The notes below the pieces were generated by a model that was not told the origin of the DNA, made no database searches, and worked only from the letters and a program-made list of their open reading frames with translations. The position numbers and the translations under genes are program-made. From contig NC_134106.1 in NCBI RefSeq assembly GCF_040939455.1, positions 89,473,001 through 89,537,000 of the forward strand: a DNA stretch of 64,000 nucleotides. The letters run 5' to 3'. Numbering within the stretch: the first letter of the stretch is position 1; each line of letters begins with the position of its first letter. Origin of the DNA: Microcebus murinus. Its lineage: Eukaryota; Chordata; Mammalia; Primates; Cheirogaleidae. Positions 10,898 to 22,554 of this stretch are shown piece after piece.

Positions 10898-11595
10898 GTA
10901 TATTAGTCAGGGATTTTCAGAGAAACAGAACCAACAGGAGATACGTTTATATATATGTGTGTATATACAAATATATATGTGTAATACGTACATATATAAA
11001 CATACATGTACACATATAAATATATCAACACGCACACAACACGTATCGGCATGTATGCATGTATTGACATGTATGTAACATGTATGACATGATGGTTGTG
11101 GCATCCATTGGCATGTATAACATGTATTAACACATATATAGCATGTACATATAAACATATATGCACATATTACACATGTGTATGGATATTCATTATAAGG
11201 TATTGACTCATGAGGTTATGGAGGCTAAGAAGTCTCGACATCTGCCATCTGCACCCTGGAGACTCAGGAAAGCCAGTGGTATAGTTCAAAGGCCTGAGAG
11301 CTGGAGGCCAATAGTGTAGGTCCCAGTCTAAGGGCAGGAGACGATCCATGTCGTACGTAGCTCAAACTATCAGGCAGAGCCAGCGAATTCTCCCTCGCTC
11401 CACCTTGTTGTTCTACAGAGGCCCTAGAGGAACTCAACTCGCACTGAGGAGAGCCATCCACTTTATTCAGTCTACCAATGCAAAAGTTGACCTCTTCCAG
11501 AAACACCCTCCCAGACACATCTGGAAATATTTTTTAGCAGTATATCCGAGCATCTTAGCATGCAGTCAAGCTGACACATAAAACTAATTTTCACA
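10898..11595 (-). mobile_element. Old interspersed repeat (family not named) with internal microsatellite
   Basis: Starts TATTAGTCAGGGATTTTCAG and AGAAACAGAACCAACAGGAG, continues past a microsatellite into GACTCATGAGGTTATGGAGG, and ends CAGTCAAGCTGACACATAAA. The reverse complement of these ends matches the opening and closing parts of the plus-strand copy at 53752-54220 (GTGTCAACTTGACTGG ... TTTCTCTGGAGAACCTTGAC). So this is a minus-oriented member of the same family. I recognise it as a common primate repeat but cannot assign the name with confidence. Confidence 0.75.
10943..11180. repeat. Degenerate TATG/TACA alternating microsatellite
   Basis: Alternating purine-pyrimidine sequence made of TATATGTG, CATGTAT and ACATATA variants, interrupted by a GC-containing patch near 11085-11115. 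It lies where the host repeat has its own AT-rich stretch, and probably expanded from it. Confidence 0.85.
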
Positions 11596-13024
11596 GCTGG
11601 ATTCACACAAATGTTTAAAATGTTCCATAATCTGAGGACAACCCCTCCTAGCAATGCCCTTAGTCCCACTTCAATCGAGGTCAATTTGAGAAACATTCTT
11701 TAGGCACATTTTTTTATGTCCCCAACACTGAGATACATACAGAAGATACAATGATGAATAATTAAGAGAATGTCCCACTAGCTCATAGGCTGGCAGGAGA
11801 AGCAGCTGTAACTAGACTATTTCAGTGTAATATTATAAGCTCAGTAATAAAGGTAACCATTGGAAGCTATGAAAACAGAGGGAGGTAGTTACTTGAAGTA
11901 AAGGAGTTGTTTCTTCTCCAGCCATAAAAAATGCACCTGAAAGAAGGTGAGAATGTTATTGTCTGTTCAACAGTGTCACTGAGGAGCCATAAGCCATACA
12001 ACTTATGAATTTTAAGCTGAGTTTAATTTTGAAGTTCAAGCAATGTCACCAGCATGACAGCCTCTAGAAATAGCAAATTTTTTCTCTATTTCAATATAGG
12101 GTGCTAATTATCTCTTGAAGCCCTTTAGTTTAAGGCAACACACTTTATTGACTTGGTCCCCTTAGAATAATATGTCTTAGTTACTGAATTCTTATATTTG
12201 CTATGTTCTGCACGAGAGCATTACTCATTCTCACCAAGATACACGTGACAAAGAGTAGAGAGACTCCTGACGCTAGAGAGGGAGGTGAGGGGAGACATGG
12301 AAAGGCAGTAAGACATAACGAGGCAGAGAATGAAATGCTAAGCCTGCTAGAGAGCCAGAGGTTGAGTTAGTGAGTGATGAATATCACGGGAGTTTGGTTG
12401 TCAACTTTCCTCTCTCATAAGGCAGGACAGTGGCAGTCCACTAGTGGCAGTCCCAGTAGGGTAGGCTGATGTTCCCTTTGAAGTCAGTACTGATGATAGA
12501 AACTTGGTAGGTAACTCCTACTCAGAAAGTTAGTTCCACTAGCCAGAAAGTTAGTGGTTACCTTCACTATCCCACAGGGTGGCTGATTCTGTGTTATGCC
12601 CCACGCTGAATGATTGAATGTGGAAAGGAAGCATGAATGGCCACACCTGGGCACTCCACTCTGGTACTTAGATGTTATTATCAATAATGCATTTTTTTTT
12701 TTTTTAAAGAGCAGCATGGCAGGAATGAAGAGAAAATATCAGAGGAAAGGTGAGGGGTTGTGAACATAGCACCTGGATTGCTATATGTAATGAATTGGGG
12801 TATTTGAGACCATGGAGCAATGAAGCAAGAGACGCTTTGGAACAAACAGCTTGGGCAAGATACATACAGACCAAGGATCATCTTTAGACTTATTTAAAGC
12901 CAAATGCTGAATTTTATGACTGTGGGGTTTTCTTATATGCTCTGCAGTTTATCTGCATCTCAATTTCCCTCAAAGCAAGTTGGGATAGTAGTGTCTATTT
13001 TATTACAGAGTTCTGTGGAAAGTT
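11596..13024. other. Unassigned sequence with a T14 run
   Basis: A run of 14 T residues at 12692-12705 is the only low-complexity feature. No repeat family or gene recognised. Confidence 0.5.
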
Positions 13025-13080
13025 ATACAAATACATACATGCATATATACACATACATACAGATGCATGCAGGCATACAC
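13025..13080. repeat. Interrupted (TACA)n microsatellite
   Basis: Imperfect TACA/TGCA tetranucleotide repeats, for example ATACATACATGCATATATAC. Confidence 0.85.
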
Positions 13081-13140
13081 TTTAAAATTGTGGTGGCATG
13101 GCACATTGAAATTCAGAAAGAATTCATTAAAATTCTTTCC

Positions 13141-13192
13141 TATTATTGTTTTATTATTATTGTTGTTGGTTTTTTGTTGTTGTTGTTGTTTT
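13141..13192. repeat. (TTG)n/(TTA)n microsatellite
   Basis: TTATTATTATTGTTGTTGG followed by TTTTTTGTTGTTGTTGTTGT; a simple trinucleotide repeat, non-coding. Confidence 0.9.
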
Positions 13193-13504
13193 ATTTAAGA
13201 TGACATATTCTGCAATCTGGCTATAGACCCTTGATTATGGTGGATAGTCCTAAACTCTTCAAGGCACTTGGGACAAATGACTAGTGACAATTTGTTGCTT
13301 CAGTTCAACCATAACTCTTCTCCATATCCAGTAACAGAGAGTGAGGGAGGGTGACTCCTCTGCAGTTTGTAATTCTCTCTTAGGCCTCAAATTCTTTATG
13401 TTAAGCCAGTCATCATAAGTTCTGCTTGGACACAGCCACGTAGCAAATGTAATCCCTGGATCCAGAATTCTGATCATCATTAGCTGATTCTCTCAGTATG
13501 ACTA
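13193..13504. other. Unassigned sequence
   Basis: No repeat or gene recognised in about 310 bp between the TTG microsatellite and a MIR. Confidence 0.5.
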
Positions 13505-13740
13505 ATGGGAGAACTTTAATATTTTATTTAATAGCTAGTATGTGCTAAGTGTCTGACAGAGTTCATTTCCTCCCCCATGGGGTCACCACAATTACCCCTA
13601 CTTCACAGGTCAGGCACTTAAGAGTCAGAGAGGTTAACTCACTTATAAAAACATCAAACCACTTTGGTAAATTGAAAGACCCTGGATTTGAAGAGAGGGC
13701 TGTTTGGTGTTGAAGTTTGATCTCTTTATCCTTTCTCTTT
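13505..13740 (-). mobile_element. MIR SINE
   Basis: Reverse-complement MIR order: TAGCTAGTATGTGCTAAGTG, then 'ACCCCTACTTCACAGGTCAG', 'AGAGTCAGAGAGGTTAACTC' and 'CCCTGGATTTGAAGAGAGGG', corresponding to the MIR core and its tRNA-derived head. Confidence 0.75.
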
Positions 13741-14029
13741 CTGCCTCCCCATAATGTCATCATCGGGAAGTCATAACGGATCCCCAGTCACCCCTTTTCT
13801 GCCTCCTGTCCTGCACTGCTTCCCAGCTGCTCCCCAAGCCATCTGTTTTTCATCCTGTGCTTTGGAAGAGTTTAAGGTACATTTTTTTTTAATTCCTTAC
13901 TTCTTATCTCTTTCATCTGCTAAGGGTTTAGGGCTCCCCTCCCTCCCTTCCTTCAGTGAGCCAGAGCAGCCAGCTGGAGGAGCCTCCCTCACTCCCCCCA
14001 GCTGATTATCCCCTCAGGATGCTAAATCC

Positions 14030-14187
14030 TTGTGGTTCCCAAAGTGTGCTTCCTGGGACAGCAGCAGCTCCTAGGAACTTGTTAGAAATGTACACATTTT
14101 CAGGCCCTACCCCAGACCTCCTGCATCAGAAACTCTGGAAATCACCTCTAGGTGATTCTAATGCATGTTCAAGTTTGAGAGCCACTG
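14030..14187 (-). mobile_element. MER5A (hAT-Charlie) DNA transposon fossil
   Basis: From TGTGGTTCCCAAAGTGTG, through CAGCAGCTCCTAGGAACTTG, CAGGCCCTACCCCAGACCTC and CAGAAACTCTGGAAATCACC, to AAGTTTGAGAGCCACTG. This is the reverse of MER5A, with both CAGTGGTT-like terminal repeats recognisable. Nearly full length; no coding capacity. Confidence 0.92.
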
Positions 14188-14741
14188 TAATAGTCTAGTA
14201 ATATGGGTAACATACATATACACCCACCTCTTTTTCATTTGTGTAACTCTGAATGGCTTCTCTCTTGTTCCAATTTATGAAAGCAAGCAATGTAAAATTC
14301 TCTAAAATGTGCTAAACTCTCAGGGATATAAATTGAGCATGCTTATCAATTAAATGGTTATGATAAAATGAGACCCTTGCAAATATTTGTGCATGTGGAG
14401 ATGGGGAGTGCATCGCAGGGATAAAAAATATATATATCTCATTTGAACATATGAACACTGAGCTCTAAAGGAAATTGCTAGGTGAAAACTAAATTCATGG
14501 ACCCTGAGTCACAAATGATGTAGCAGTTACAATTTGGAGACCCAAAAGAACTTGTTCTCATGTTGCTTTCTGGTTCACGGGTTTGATCACCACTTACTCC
14601 TACAACAAAGTCTGATATTTGTTTCTCAAGTTCTTAAAGAAAACTCTAGACCAGTTAAGGGATTTGGGGACAGGCCATTTGCCACAAGTATGAGGAAAGT
14701 ATGATTGTAGAGGATAAAAACTGAGGAAGCACTGATTCAGG
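14188..14741. other. Unassigned sequence
   Basis: No recognised element; a short (TA)n patch at about 14428-14440. Confidence 0.5.
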
Positions 14742-14813
14742 CCAGCAGTCAAAGGAGAAACTGTCAAAGGAGTCAAAGGAGAAACTAGACAGCAGTCAAA
14801 GGAGAAACTAGAT
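14742..14813 (+). repeat. Small tandem repeat, AGTCAAAGGAGAAACT units
   Basis: Three exact copies of AGTCAAAGGAGAAACT start at 14747, 14771 and 14794 (spacing 24 and 23 bp), with an extra partial GTCAAAGG at 14763. The flanking CAGC is also duplicated. This is a local tandem duplication too short to be called a minisatellite with certainty. Confidence 0.9.
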
Positions 14814-16189
14814 GGGAAGAGAACAGTTAAAGTTGGACAAACTCAACAAACTTGAACTCAACTTTAAGGCTAATTGTGGTCTTTATTTATCCCACTTTCT
14901 GGAAATAATCCTGTACTTTGTTGCAGAAATATTGATGTGATTATGTGGCACTGCCCAGATGAACCAAGAGCAGCATGTAACATAAGGCATGTCTTCCCTA
15001 TTATCTTTCAAAAAAATCTGAAAAATTCCAAATTTTCAAGTACATAAACTCTGGGATCCTACATTTCAAAGAAGGGATAATGAACCATGAACTTGTGTTC
15101 TTTCTCCGGCCACCATCTCAAAATATGCTTTTCACTATCCCCTTTTATATGCAGTTCCCTTTTCTTTCTCCACTTAACAAACTCCTACACATCTGACAAC
15201 AACCTTGTGGAAATGACCCTTTATCTTACAGCCCCAGACAGGGAGAGTTGCTTTTCCTTTGTGCTCTCACTGTGCCCCAAATTTCCACATAGAAGTGAAG
15301 TGATTGTGTTAATGTCATACAGTTAACACAGATGTGAAAATCAAGCTCAGACTCTCAACACGCTAGAAGCAATGAGGTAGGGAAAGGCAAGAAAGAGTTG
15401 TCAAGCAAATAGGACCTGCATGCGACTAGGTGCTTACATGTCTTAAAACACTGGGTTCTAAAAAGTTTGTGGAAACACAGGACTAATCTATTCTCAATGT
15501 CAGTGCTAAGTAGGGTGCCCTTGAAGCATCTGCCTTCAGAGAGGGGTGCTGGCCAGTCCCCTCTCCTAAATGCCTCCTTCATCTTCAGTGCAGAACCACA
15601 GAAAGAAGCAGCTTTTTCCTGTTATATTTCTTTATCCCTCTTTAATTGTCCCTCCCATAAAACTCTTCTTAGAGTCATCCATCATCGCACCTAGTCTATC
15701 CTGCATTCAAGCCCTAATAAGTTCCTTTTTACCACAGGGAGCTTATTGCTAAGACTTTAATGAGCTGCAGATTGTATTTACCTCGCTTGTAAATTGTTCA
15801 TTATCCTTGTAAGAAAGGACACTTTCTTGCCATTTCCATTACTGGCGATACTCATGCTAGATCACTTTATGTGTACGTTTATTGTATTTGCAAATCATAT
15901 ATATCCATCATGCCGTTTTGATTATAGGAAGAATCACATATTGACAATGTTCTGACACCTTTAAATTTATAAAATGAATTTTTCTGGTCTTTTTAAAGCT
16001 GTAATAATTTTTTTTTCCACAGACTATAGCACTTTGCCTTCAATTTAATTCATAAAAATAGCATAGCACGTGCTGTGTGTTCACTCTAACGGCGGGAAGC
16101 GTTGGTCCTGGATACAAGCTGACCTGCCTCTTAGGCGAGCTGCTGATATTTACTAGAAGCAGGATACTTAACCTCTCTAATAATAAGGA
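14814..16189. other. Unassigned sequence
   Basis: 15240-15350 vaguely recalls a reversed MIR but is too diverged to call. 15740-16080 is AT-rich with a polypyrimidine stretch ending in CAG at about 16021; no exon is supported. Confidence 0.45.
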
Positions 16190-16430
16190 TGATGGCTAAT
16201 GTTTATTTTAAGCTCCCCCTGTGCAAAGTACTGTGCTGAGTACTAAGGGTGCGTCATCTCCTTTCAGCTTTACAATAACCACATGGCAAAAAGTACAAAT
16301 GCTATTACCATCACACAGATGAGGAATCTAGGCACAGAGAGGTCAAGCATCTTGCTCCAAATCACACAGCTAGTAAATAGGAGACCAGAATTCAAAGCCT
16401 TCAGGTGCCCCCAAACATCACTCCCACCGT
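16190..16430 (-). mobile_element. MIR SINE, near full length
   Basis: Good reverse MIR: GGCTAATGTTTATTTTAAGC, GTACTGTGCTGAGTACTAAG, CACACAGATGAGGAATCTAG, GCACAGAGAGGTCAAGCATC, TCACACAGCTAGTAAATAGG and AGACCAGAATTCAAAGCC. All key MIR blocks are in order, from the 3' tail through the core to the head. Confidence 0.93.
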
Positions 16431-16439
16431 GGTGCTCTT

Positions 16440-16570
16440 TTATAATAAATGTAGTTTTCTCATCTGTAAACTGGAGATAATATTGTTACCATCTACAGAG
16501 TTTCTAAAGAGGAGACCCAGAGGGCAGGATGGCACACAGCACAATGCCTGGCACTGAGTGAGGTCTTCTT
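16440..16570 (+). mobile_element. MIR SINE fragment, opposite orientation
   Basis: GTTTTCTCATCTGTAAACTG and GCACAATGCCTGGCACTGAG match the MIR core and 3' part on the plus strand. It directly follows a minus MIR, forming an inverted pair. Confidence 0.85.
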
Positions 16571-17074
16571 TCAGAGGCCACAGTGAGGAACTTCCGAAGG
16601 ATTCAGGTGAGTAAAGAGTTAAAAGTTATGCAGAACGTTTAGGAAAGAGTCAAACAAATAATCAAGAATTTCAAGGGGATTTAGAAGATGAGAGCAATTA
16701 TACATGGAATGTAATTAAAACCATACAACATGGTAAGCCTTTTACAAATTTTCCAAAAATACTTCAAAAATAAAACTTTAATTTGTCAGTTGTATTTTTC
16801 TTTTGGGAAACAAAAAGGTATCCAGTTGCTTTTTTATTAGCCATTTTGGGAAACAACATCTAGTCCCATTTGTAAAGCCCTGATACAAGGAAAACTCTTA
16901 TCAGAAGTATAAAACCATAAAACTTATCATATCCAATTTTCTAATCTCTTCAGGGTTTTTTTTTTTAATTCTAATATTTCATTTGTATCCACCTTTCTCT
17001 TTCTCAAAAATTTCCAGCAAGATGGCAAAAGTGTAAATATGTTGCCATCATTAATGGAAGGAAGAGAAGTAACT
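16571..17074. other. Unassigned AT-rich sequence
   Basis: No recognised element; T-run at about 16959-16967. Confidence 0.5.
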
Positions 17075-17200
17075 TTTTAATTACCCTCTCTGTACCAGGC
17101 ACTGCACCAGGACCTTAGTTCAGCTCATGGGATCCTTATAAACTCTGTAAGAAAGGTTCTCTCATCCCATTTCACAGATGAGAGAATTTGCTTTAAGCCT
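17075..17200 (-). mobile_element. MIR SINE fragment
   Basis: CTCTGTACCAGGCACTGCAC and CATCCCATTTCACAGATGAG correspond to the reversed MIR 3' and core blocks. Confidence 0.75.
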
Positions 17201-17454
17201 GTGGAACTGACCTTACCCTCCACCTTGCTGAGATCCAGAGATAAACTCAAAGGAATTAATTCTTACACAGGCCCATACCTAATACAGACTGCATCAACAA
17301 AGAAAATCCCCTCCATCAGTTTTAAAGAAAAATTCTTCAGATTGTTTCCTTTGCATTGATATTTATTAATGCAGTAATCACCTTTGTATTGTAACTGTGT
17401 GTTTGCTTCTCTCAGGAAGAGAAACCTGTCTTTTTTCATTGTATTTTTATTTGT

Positions 17455-17790
17455 TTGTTTGTTTGTGGCTTTTTAACAATTTATTAAACCCTTTCCCTAT
17501 TGGTAAATATTTAGGTTTTCTCCAAGTACTTGCTCTTACAAACACTGCTATAATGAATAACATGGTACTTAACGCATTTCACCCATAGAAGGGCAAATAT
17601 GTACAATCTAATGTAATAAATTCCTAGAAGTGAAATTAACAGTTTACAAAGTATGTATATCTGTAATTTTGATGTGTATGGCTAAATTGCCTTTCATAAA
17701 GTTTAGCAATGTAGGAGAATGCCTGTTTCCTCATAGCTTCACCAACACAATGCATTATCAAACGGTTTAATCTTTGCTAATTGTTTGACC
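17455..17790 (-). mobile_element. L1M (old L1) 3' region fragment
   Basis: GGTAAATATTTAGGTTTTCT, AACACTGCTATAATGAATAA, AATAAATTCCTAGAAGTGAA, GGCTAAATTGCCTTTCATAA and GAGAATGCCTGTTTCCTCAT follow the reversed order of an old L1M 3' region. Starts beside a short (TTTG)n at 17446-17468. Confidence 0.85.
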
Positions 17791-17935
17791 ATGTGTAAGG
17801 AACTTAACTTGGTGTGTCTCAGTTTTTACATCAATAAATTGAGGACAATAGTAGAACTTACCTCTTAGATTACTTATGAAATTTAAATGAGTTGAAATTT
17901 GTAAAATGTTTATGAGGGTTCTGGCACATACTAAG
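17791..17935 (+). mobile_element. MIR SINE fragment
   Basis: GTGTAAGGAACTTAACTTGG, GTGTCTCAGTTTTTACATCA and CTTACCTCTTAGATTACTTA match MIR. 'GGTTCTGGCACATACTAAG' is the MIR 3' end. Confidence 0.82.
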
Positions 17936-20900
17936 AAGAGCCATATAATAATATAGAAATGAAATTTATAAATTAAAAGTAAAATTTTACTGATTTGTCA
18001 TTGTTTTATCTATCAGATATGCTCATTGATTTTTTGAGCACAGGTTGATAAATGGTTTAGTGATCTGGCTTCTCACCTATGTGTTGCCAGGATCCAATTC
18101 CCCCAAGGGCAGAGCCAGTGGTCCTTATTGAAACAGCCTCAAGTTTAGAACTGTGTTTATAGCTTGAGTTCCCAACATTCATTTGCTAACTTGTGATTAG
18201 CATTGCTTGGCCAGACACAAGATACAGATGCAGTGAAATGCCTGCAAAGTCAAGTCCCTTTCTGAGTTTGGCCATGTGCTTGCATGCAGCCCAAATCATC
18301 CCTCTCTATTTCAGCCTCCGCTGTAAGGGAATTTTGCTGACATACCTTAATTCTGAACCATAATAGTCCTGTTCTTCCTGCAGATTGGTTTTTTTCTCCT
18401 CTGACTCTTCATACTTCTCCTTTCTTCCGGAACTGAAATTAGGTCTAGGTCACATTTCTAGAATGGCATGGTTTTATCTTTCTTTTTCCCTTTTCTGGGT
18501 TGCTAGCAATAAAATAATAAAAGCTGAAGTCCTAAACATGGAAGATAGAAGCAACACTGATGTTCCCTTTTTATATCAGAAATCTAAGCTCCCTGGAGGC
18601 TCTAACAGAGCTGGTTTTCTTTCACTCTAAAATTGTCTCCTGGCACAGGCGTAGAATATAGCATTCCTTGTTGCATTTTTCATGTAGGTGGGTTGATTTC
18701 AAAGACTTCAGATGAATCTCTAAGGAGATATTACCACAAAGGAAAAGAGCCAAAAAGAGAGTATTCACTAAGCACTTAAGTACTTTAGCAGTTTATACTC
18801 AGTCATATAAATCAAGATGAAAGAAATATGAAAGGGAAGAACACTAGCTTCCCACTAGGGAACAGAATACGTGGATCTGACACTTTGAAGAGTATGACTC
18901 TGAGTTAGTCATGTTGTTCATCTGGCCTGTTTCCTTTAGCTGCACAAAATGTCAATGAGATTCTGATGTAGGCTAACAAAAAAGTGCAAAGAAAGAAAGG
19001 AAAGAGATGGTGCTGTTAAACACAGAGCACCCAACCCTGACACTCTTCCTTAGGCCTCAACTCGATAGGCCCTTTCTCCCCTGGAGAAAGGAAACTTCTA
19101 CCTGGGCGTTGGTTTCGGACAATTCCCAGTCCTTGGGGGATATTGCTGATTAATTACATCCGATATTGTCACCATTTCTCTCTTAACTGTTTTGTTTCAG
19201 AAAGGATCACTTTTTAATCCTTGAATTTAATCTTGAATCTCCTTTAATGTAAGATAAAAAACAAACAAGATATGATTTTCTCTTGATCCCATGGTTTCAC
19301 TCACTCACTATCCTCCCCTAAGAGCCCATCACCCCATTTTCCCTGGACGCTCCCCTCACATTCTCCAGGTTCCACTCCTCCCACACTCCCCCCCTTCTCC
19401 TTTTCACTTTTCACTTTTAAATAGTTTTGTTTTGTCTTCTGTTGGGCACTCATATCTATAATGGTCCCTACAATTTATTTTTAAAGACGTTATTTGTCGG
19501 CTTCAGCTACAAAGGTAAGAATTTAACTAATTGTTTTTTTTCCTCCATTCCTAGGCAGAGAAGAATTGTATTTTATGTTGTCTTTGTGACTTCCCGTTAC
19601 AGCATTTCGATGATGATCTGAACATACTTTTTCATCTCTGTACTTTACCTTCCTTCTGCTGCCTCCAAACCTCGGGCAGCTGTAATCCTCAGACTTTGGA
19701 TTGTAAAAATGTATAGCATTTATTTTCTCTTCTCTAAACATTATTCCATCTTCTGTGTTTTGTCAAGGGCTGATCCCTAAAGTTTGCATCGACTACACAG
19801 TGTTTATTTGATTTACTCTTTTTCATGTTGTTGACATAAAAACAAACAACAATAAAACATTATTCTTAAATCCTCTTGTTAATATTGTTTACCTGCTTAG
19901 TAATTCTAGTAGATGGAATCTTTTCCATACTCTTGTGTGGTGTATAGGTTTAATGTTCTAATTTAGACCAGTAGTTTTCTGTGCCTGATTCTCAAGAGTG
20001 AGTGTATATTGGATTTCTATTCTAACTCACATCTATCTCTATCCATATTTGGCTAGCCTCCATCCTGCAAATTCTGTTATAAGTTGTCTTAAAAGTGATT
20101 ATAAGATTTTTTAAAATTTCTATAATTGCTCAGGATAAATATTAAGGGAGAGTGGTTTCCACTAAATTCAGGTCGTAAAAGCAGATGCTGTTTTAGAAGC
20201 ACATAATCACAAGATTTAGTATTTCCTATATGTGTTAAATTATATATGAAATTTTATCTAATTATAAAATTTAGAAAGGAAGCTATCAAACTTGCTTAAG
20301 CATATTTTTGAGGTAATAATAAATAACAACATTTTCTAATCTCTTCCAGTCTATTCTTTCTAGAGCTATCCAGAGAATTGAAATGAATAAACAAAAGCTT
20401 TCATAAAGATTAAAAAGATACATTTGAAGATAAAATGTGATGCAATAGAAACACTCCATATTCCCATTTCCCTGTCATTGGTTTATTATATATTATATGT
20501 AATGCCCTATAAAATCATAGTTACTCTAACCACCATCATCATCTTCATAACCATTATTGTGGTTGGCACTTTAGTATTTCAAAATAAAGAAGCAAATTAA
20601 TCTACAACTACTTCTTTCTCAGTCTTCCTCCCTGATTCCCAAACCCATTAGCTTTAAATTCCAGTGTGCATTCCAGTGTACACTTTCCTAAAAGCATCCA
20701 TCCATTACTTTAGGTATATTTCAACAGGTTGCTTTAATTCAAGTTCTTTGTTCCCTTATAGTTAATTTATATACATGTTTATAAGCTCTAGCATGGAAAA
20801 GAAAAAGAGAAAGGAAAGTAAAAGTAAAGGAGGGAAAACAAGCAAACAAACTAAAACTTCCCTTTGGAAGTAGAAAATACCACTAATAACTTCAATGATT

Positions 20901-21474
20901 TTACATTTAGAATCTTTCAGAGACCAGATGCGAGCACGAGGGTCATAAAACGCAAGCTTTGGCTTATAAAAGGGTAAAAGAGCTCAATGTCCTATATTTC
21001 AATCCACTTGATCTTACTAGCACTACCAGCTCAGAACATGTTTTAAAATGTTATTTACTCATGGCAGAGACAAACAGTCTCCCCTCTTGAAGAGTTTACC
21101 TTGTTAAGAAACATAACCCCTTCCTAATAAAATCCAGATGATTTATAGCATGTACACAATAAAAAACAAATCTGGGGTAAAAATTGACAGTTATGCAAGT
21201 ATATCAGAAATGCCAGCTGCTGCACTGAGGTTCCCTCTGGAAAGGAATTTTCCCTCTTGCTGGGAACCATCTGCATAGGAGTAGGAAGACTTATTCCCAG
21301 GAAACCTCACCTGTGTGCCTAAATAATCTAAACAGGCTCTTTCATGATCCTCTTTCATGTGGTTAATAATAAGGTCATTAGTATAGGTTTTAATGTTAAT
21401 TCATAATAATAAAAATAATAATAGAAAATACCAGCAGAGAATAGTTTTGGTGTTTTCAAAACTGAACTTGAGTA
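17936..21474. other. Long stretch without recognised repeats or genes
   Basis: About 3.5 kb with no repeat I can name. Contains a pyrimidine-rich zone at 19310-19420, a purine-rich patch at 20795-20855 and a short (AAT)n at 21405-21422. A donor-like AAAGGTAAGA at 19511-19520 and acceptor-like CCTAG at 19550-19554 are only about 40 bp apart, too close for a normal intron. Scarcity of recognisable transposons makes it a reasonable place to look for conserved non-coding sequence. Confidence 0.45.
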
Positions 21475-21790
21475 TTTCTTCCTTTAGGCATCCTTCTCTG
21501 ATCATGCCCTGCACCTACATGGACTAAGGGTCCATGTAGGTATCTTGATGGTATCTACCGTAGTGTGCTTTGCTACCATGGTAGATACCATCTACTCTTG
21601 ATGGTATCTACTGTAGTGTGCTTTGCTTATTCTTTCTAAGAACTGACATGCTGTATTTTAATTATTGTTTTCATTTTTCTATTTTGTTCTCCAGGGTAAG
21701 AGATTATGTCTTCTTTGAATGTATATCCCCAATCTGTGGTTCCTGCTGTATAATAGGCACTTCATAAATTGTTAAACGAATGAATGAATT
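21475..21790 (+). mobile_element. L2 LINE 3' end, with an internal local rearrangement
   Basis: GCATCCTTCTCTGATCATGC at the start and TATCCCCAATCTGTGGTTCC, TAATAGGCACTTCATAAATT and GAATGAATGAATT at the end match L2 3' sequence, including its short terminal repeats. Positions 21513-21627 hold a local direct and inverted duplication that is not part of L2. Confidence 0.75.
21513..21627. repeat. Local direct plus inverted duplication (two hairpins)
   Basis: An 11-bp perfect inverted repeat (21513-21523 / 21531-21541, 7-nt loop) is followed by a 32-bp direct repeat (21543-21574 / 21596-21627, one mismatch). Between the direct copies lies a reverse-complement piece (21580-21592) that pairs perfectly with 13 bp of the first copy (21547-21559). 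A 12-bp palindrome sits at 21573-21584. Confidence 0.93.
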
Positions 21791-22269
21791 CACCAAAAAC
21801 GTGCACACACATTTTGTTATTTGATGAGTACAACTGTCCTTCTGAGTGAAAGCACAATTTTATCAGTACCTCCCCTTTTATGGATGGCATGCAGTAAAAA
21901 TGCTTGGGGACATGAATTACAAAGGTTACAAGGCAAGACAACCTCAGAGGGAGTGCTACAAGTTTTGTTCTCTCAAGAAGCTTCCTCCTCTGCACTCATG
22001 AAAGATTGTGAGTAATTCAGTCCTAGTACCAAACTCTCCTCAGACCTTAAATCATGTCAGGGACCTGGGCATTTCTAGTCTTGAAAATGTTGCTAAGACT
22101 CTATCTCAACATTATCTATCTAAAGTAAGTGAGCAAATAAATGTGAAGGTGTGGCAGAAAATGAAAACCCTAAATAAGCTAATATTTTAGCTGTTTATAA
22201 TCCTTAGAGAATGGTAGGGCTAAAAATGGACATGTACTTGCTCATTTAGTGGAGTCTGTTGAGAGACTA
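21791..22269. other. Unassigned sequence
   Basis: Open frames of 60-77 codons on both strands lack recognisable features; no repeat identified. Confidence 0.5.
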
Positions 22270-22500
22270 ATCACCCCAACTGTTTCCAACTCATCATAAC
22301 CACTGCTCTTCTTCAATTCACTCTCCACACTGTAGTCAGGGGACCTTTCCAAAAGGCGGACCTATTGCTCCCTAAATTAAATCCTTTCAAGGGCTCCTGG
22401 GATCTCAAACCATTAGTTTTGTAACATGATCTTTTATGGTAGGACCCCTCTTCACTGCTCCAGCCCCTTAAAGACCCAGTCTGCCTGCTGTGTACGCTCC
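22270..22500 (+). mobile_element. L2 LINE fragment
   Basis: CTCTCCACACTGTAGTCAGG, GACCTATTGCTCCCTAAATT, TCAAGGGCTCCTGGGATCTC, CCCTCTTCACTGCTCCAGCC and TGTGTACGCTCCTGTCTC follow the L2 'ccacactgcagccagagtga...ctcccctgcttaaa...ctccagtggctcc' order. It probably continues at 22795 after an intervening segment. Confidence 0.75.
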
Positions 22501-22554
22501 TGTCTCATTGGTATTTATACTTAAAACAAATATGTAAGGGACAGTAGAGAGATA

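Noticed and set aside
10903..11166. Two overlapping minus frames rich in Y, I, C and H
   Set aside because: They are translations of the TATG/TACA microsatellite.
19511..19555. Strong donor-like and acceptor-like splice signals
   Set aside because: They enclose only about 40 bp, below normal mammalian intron size, and there is no coding frame joining the sides.
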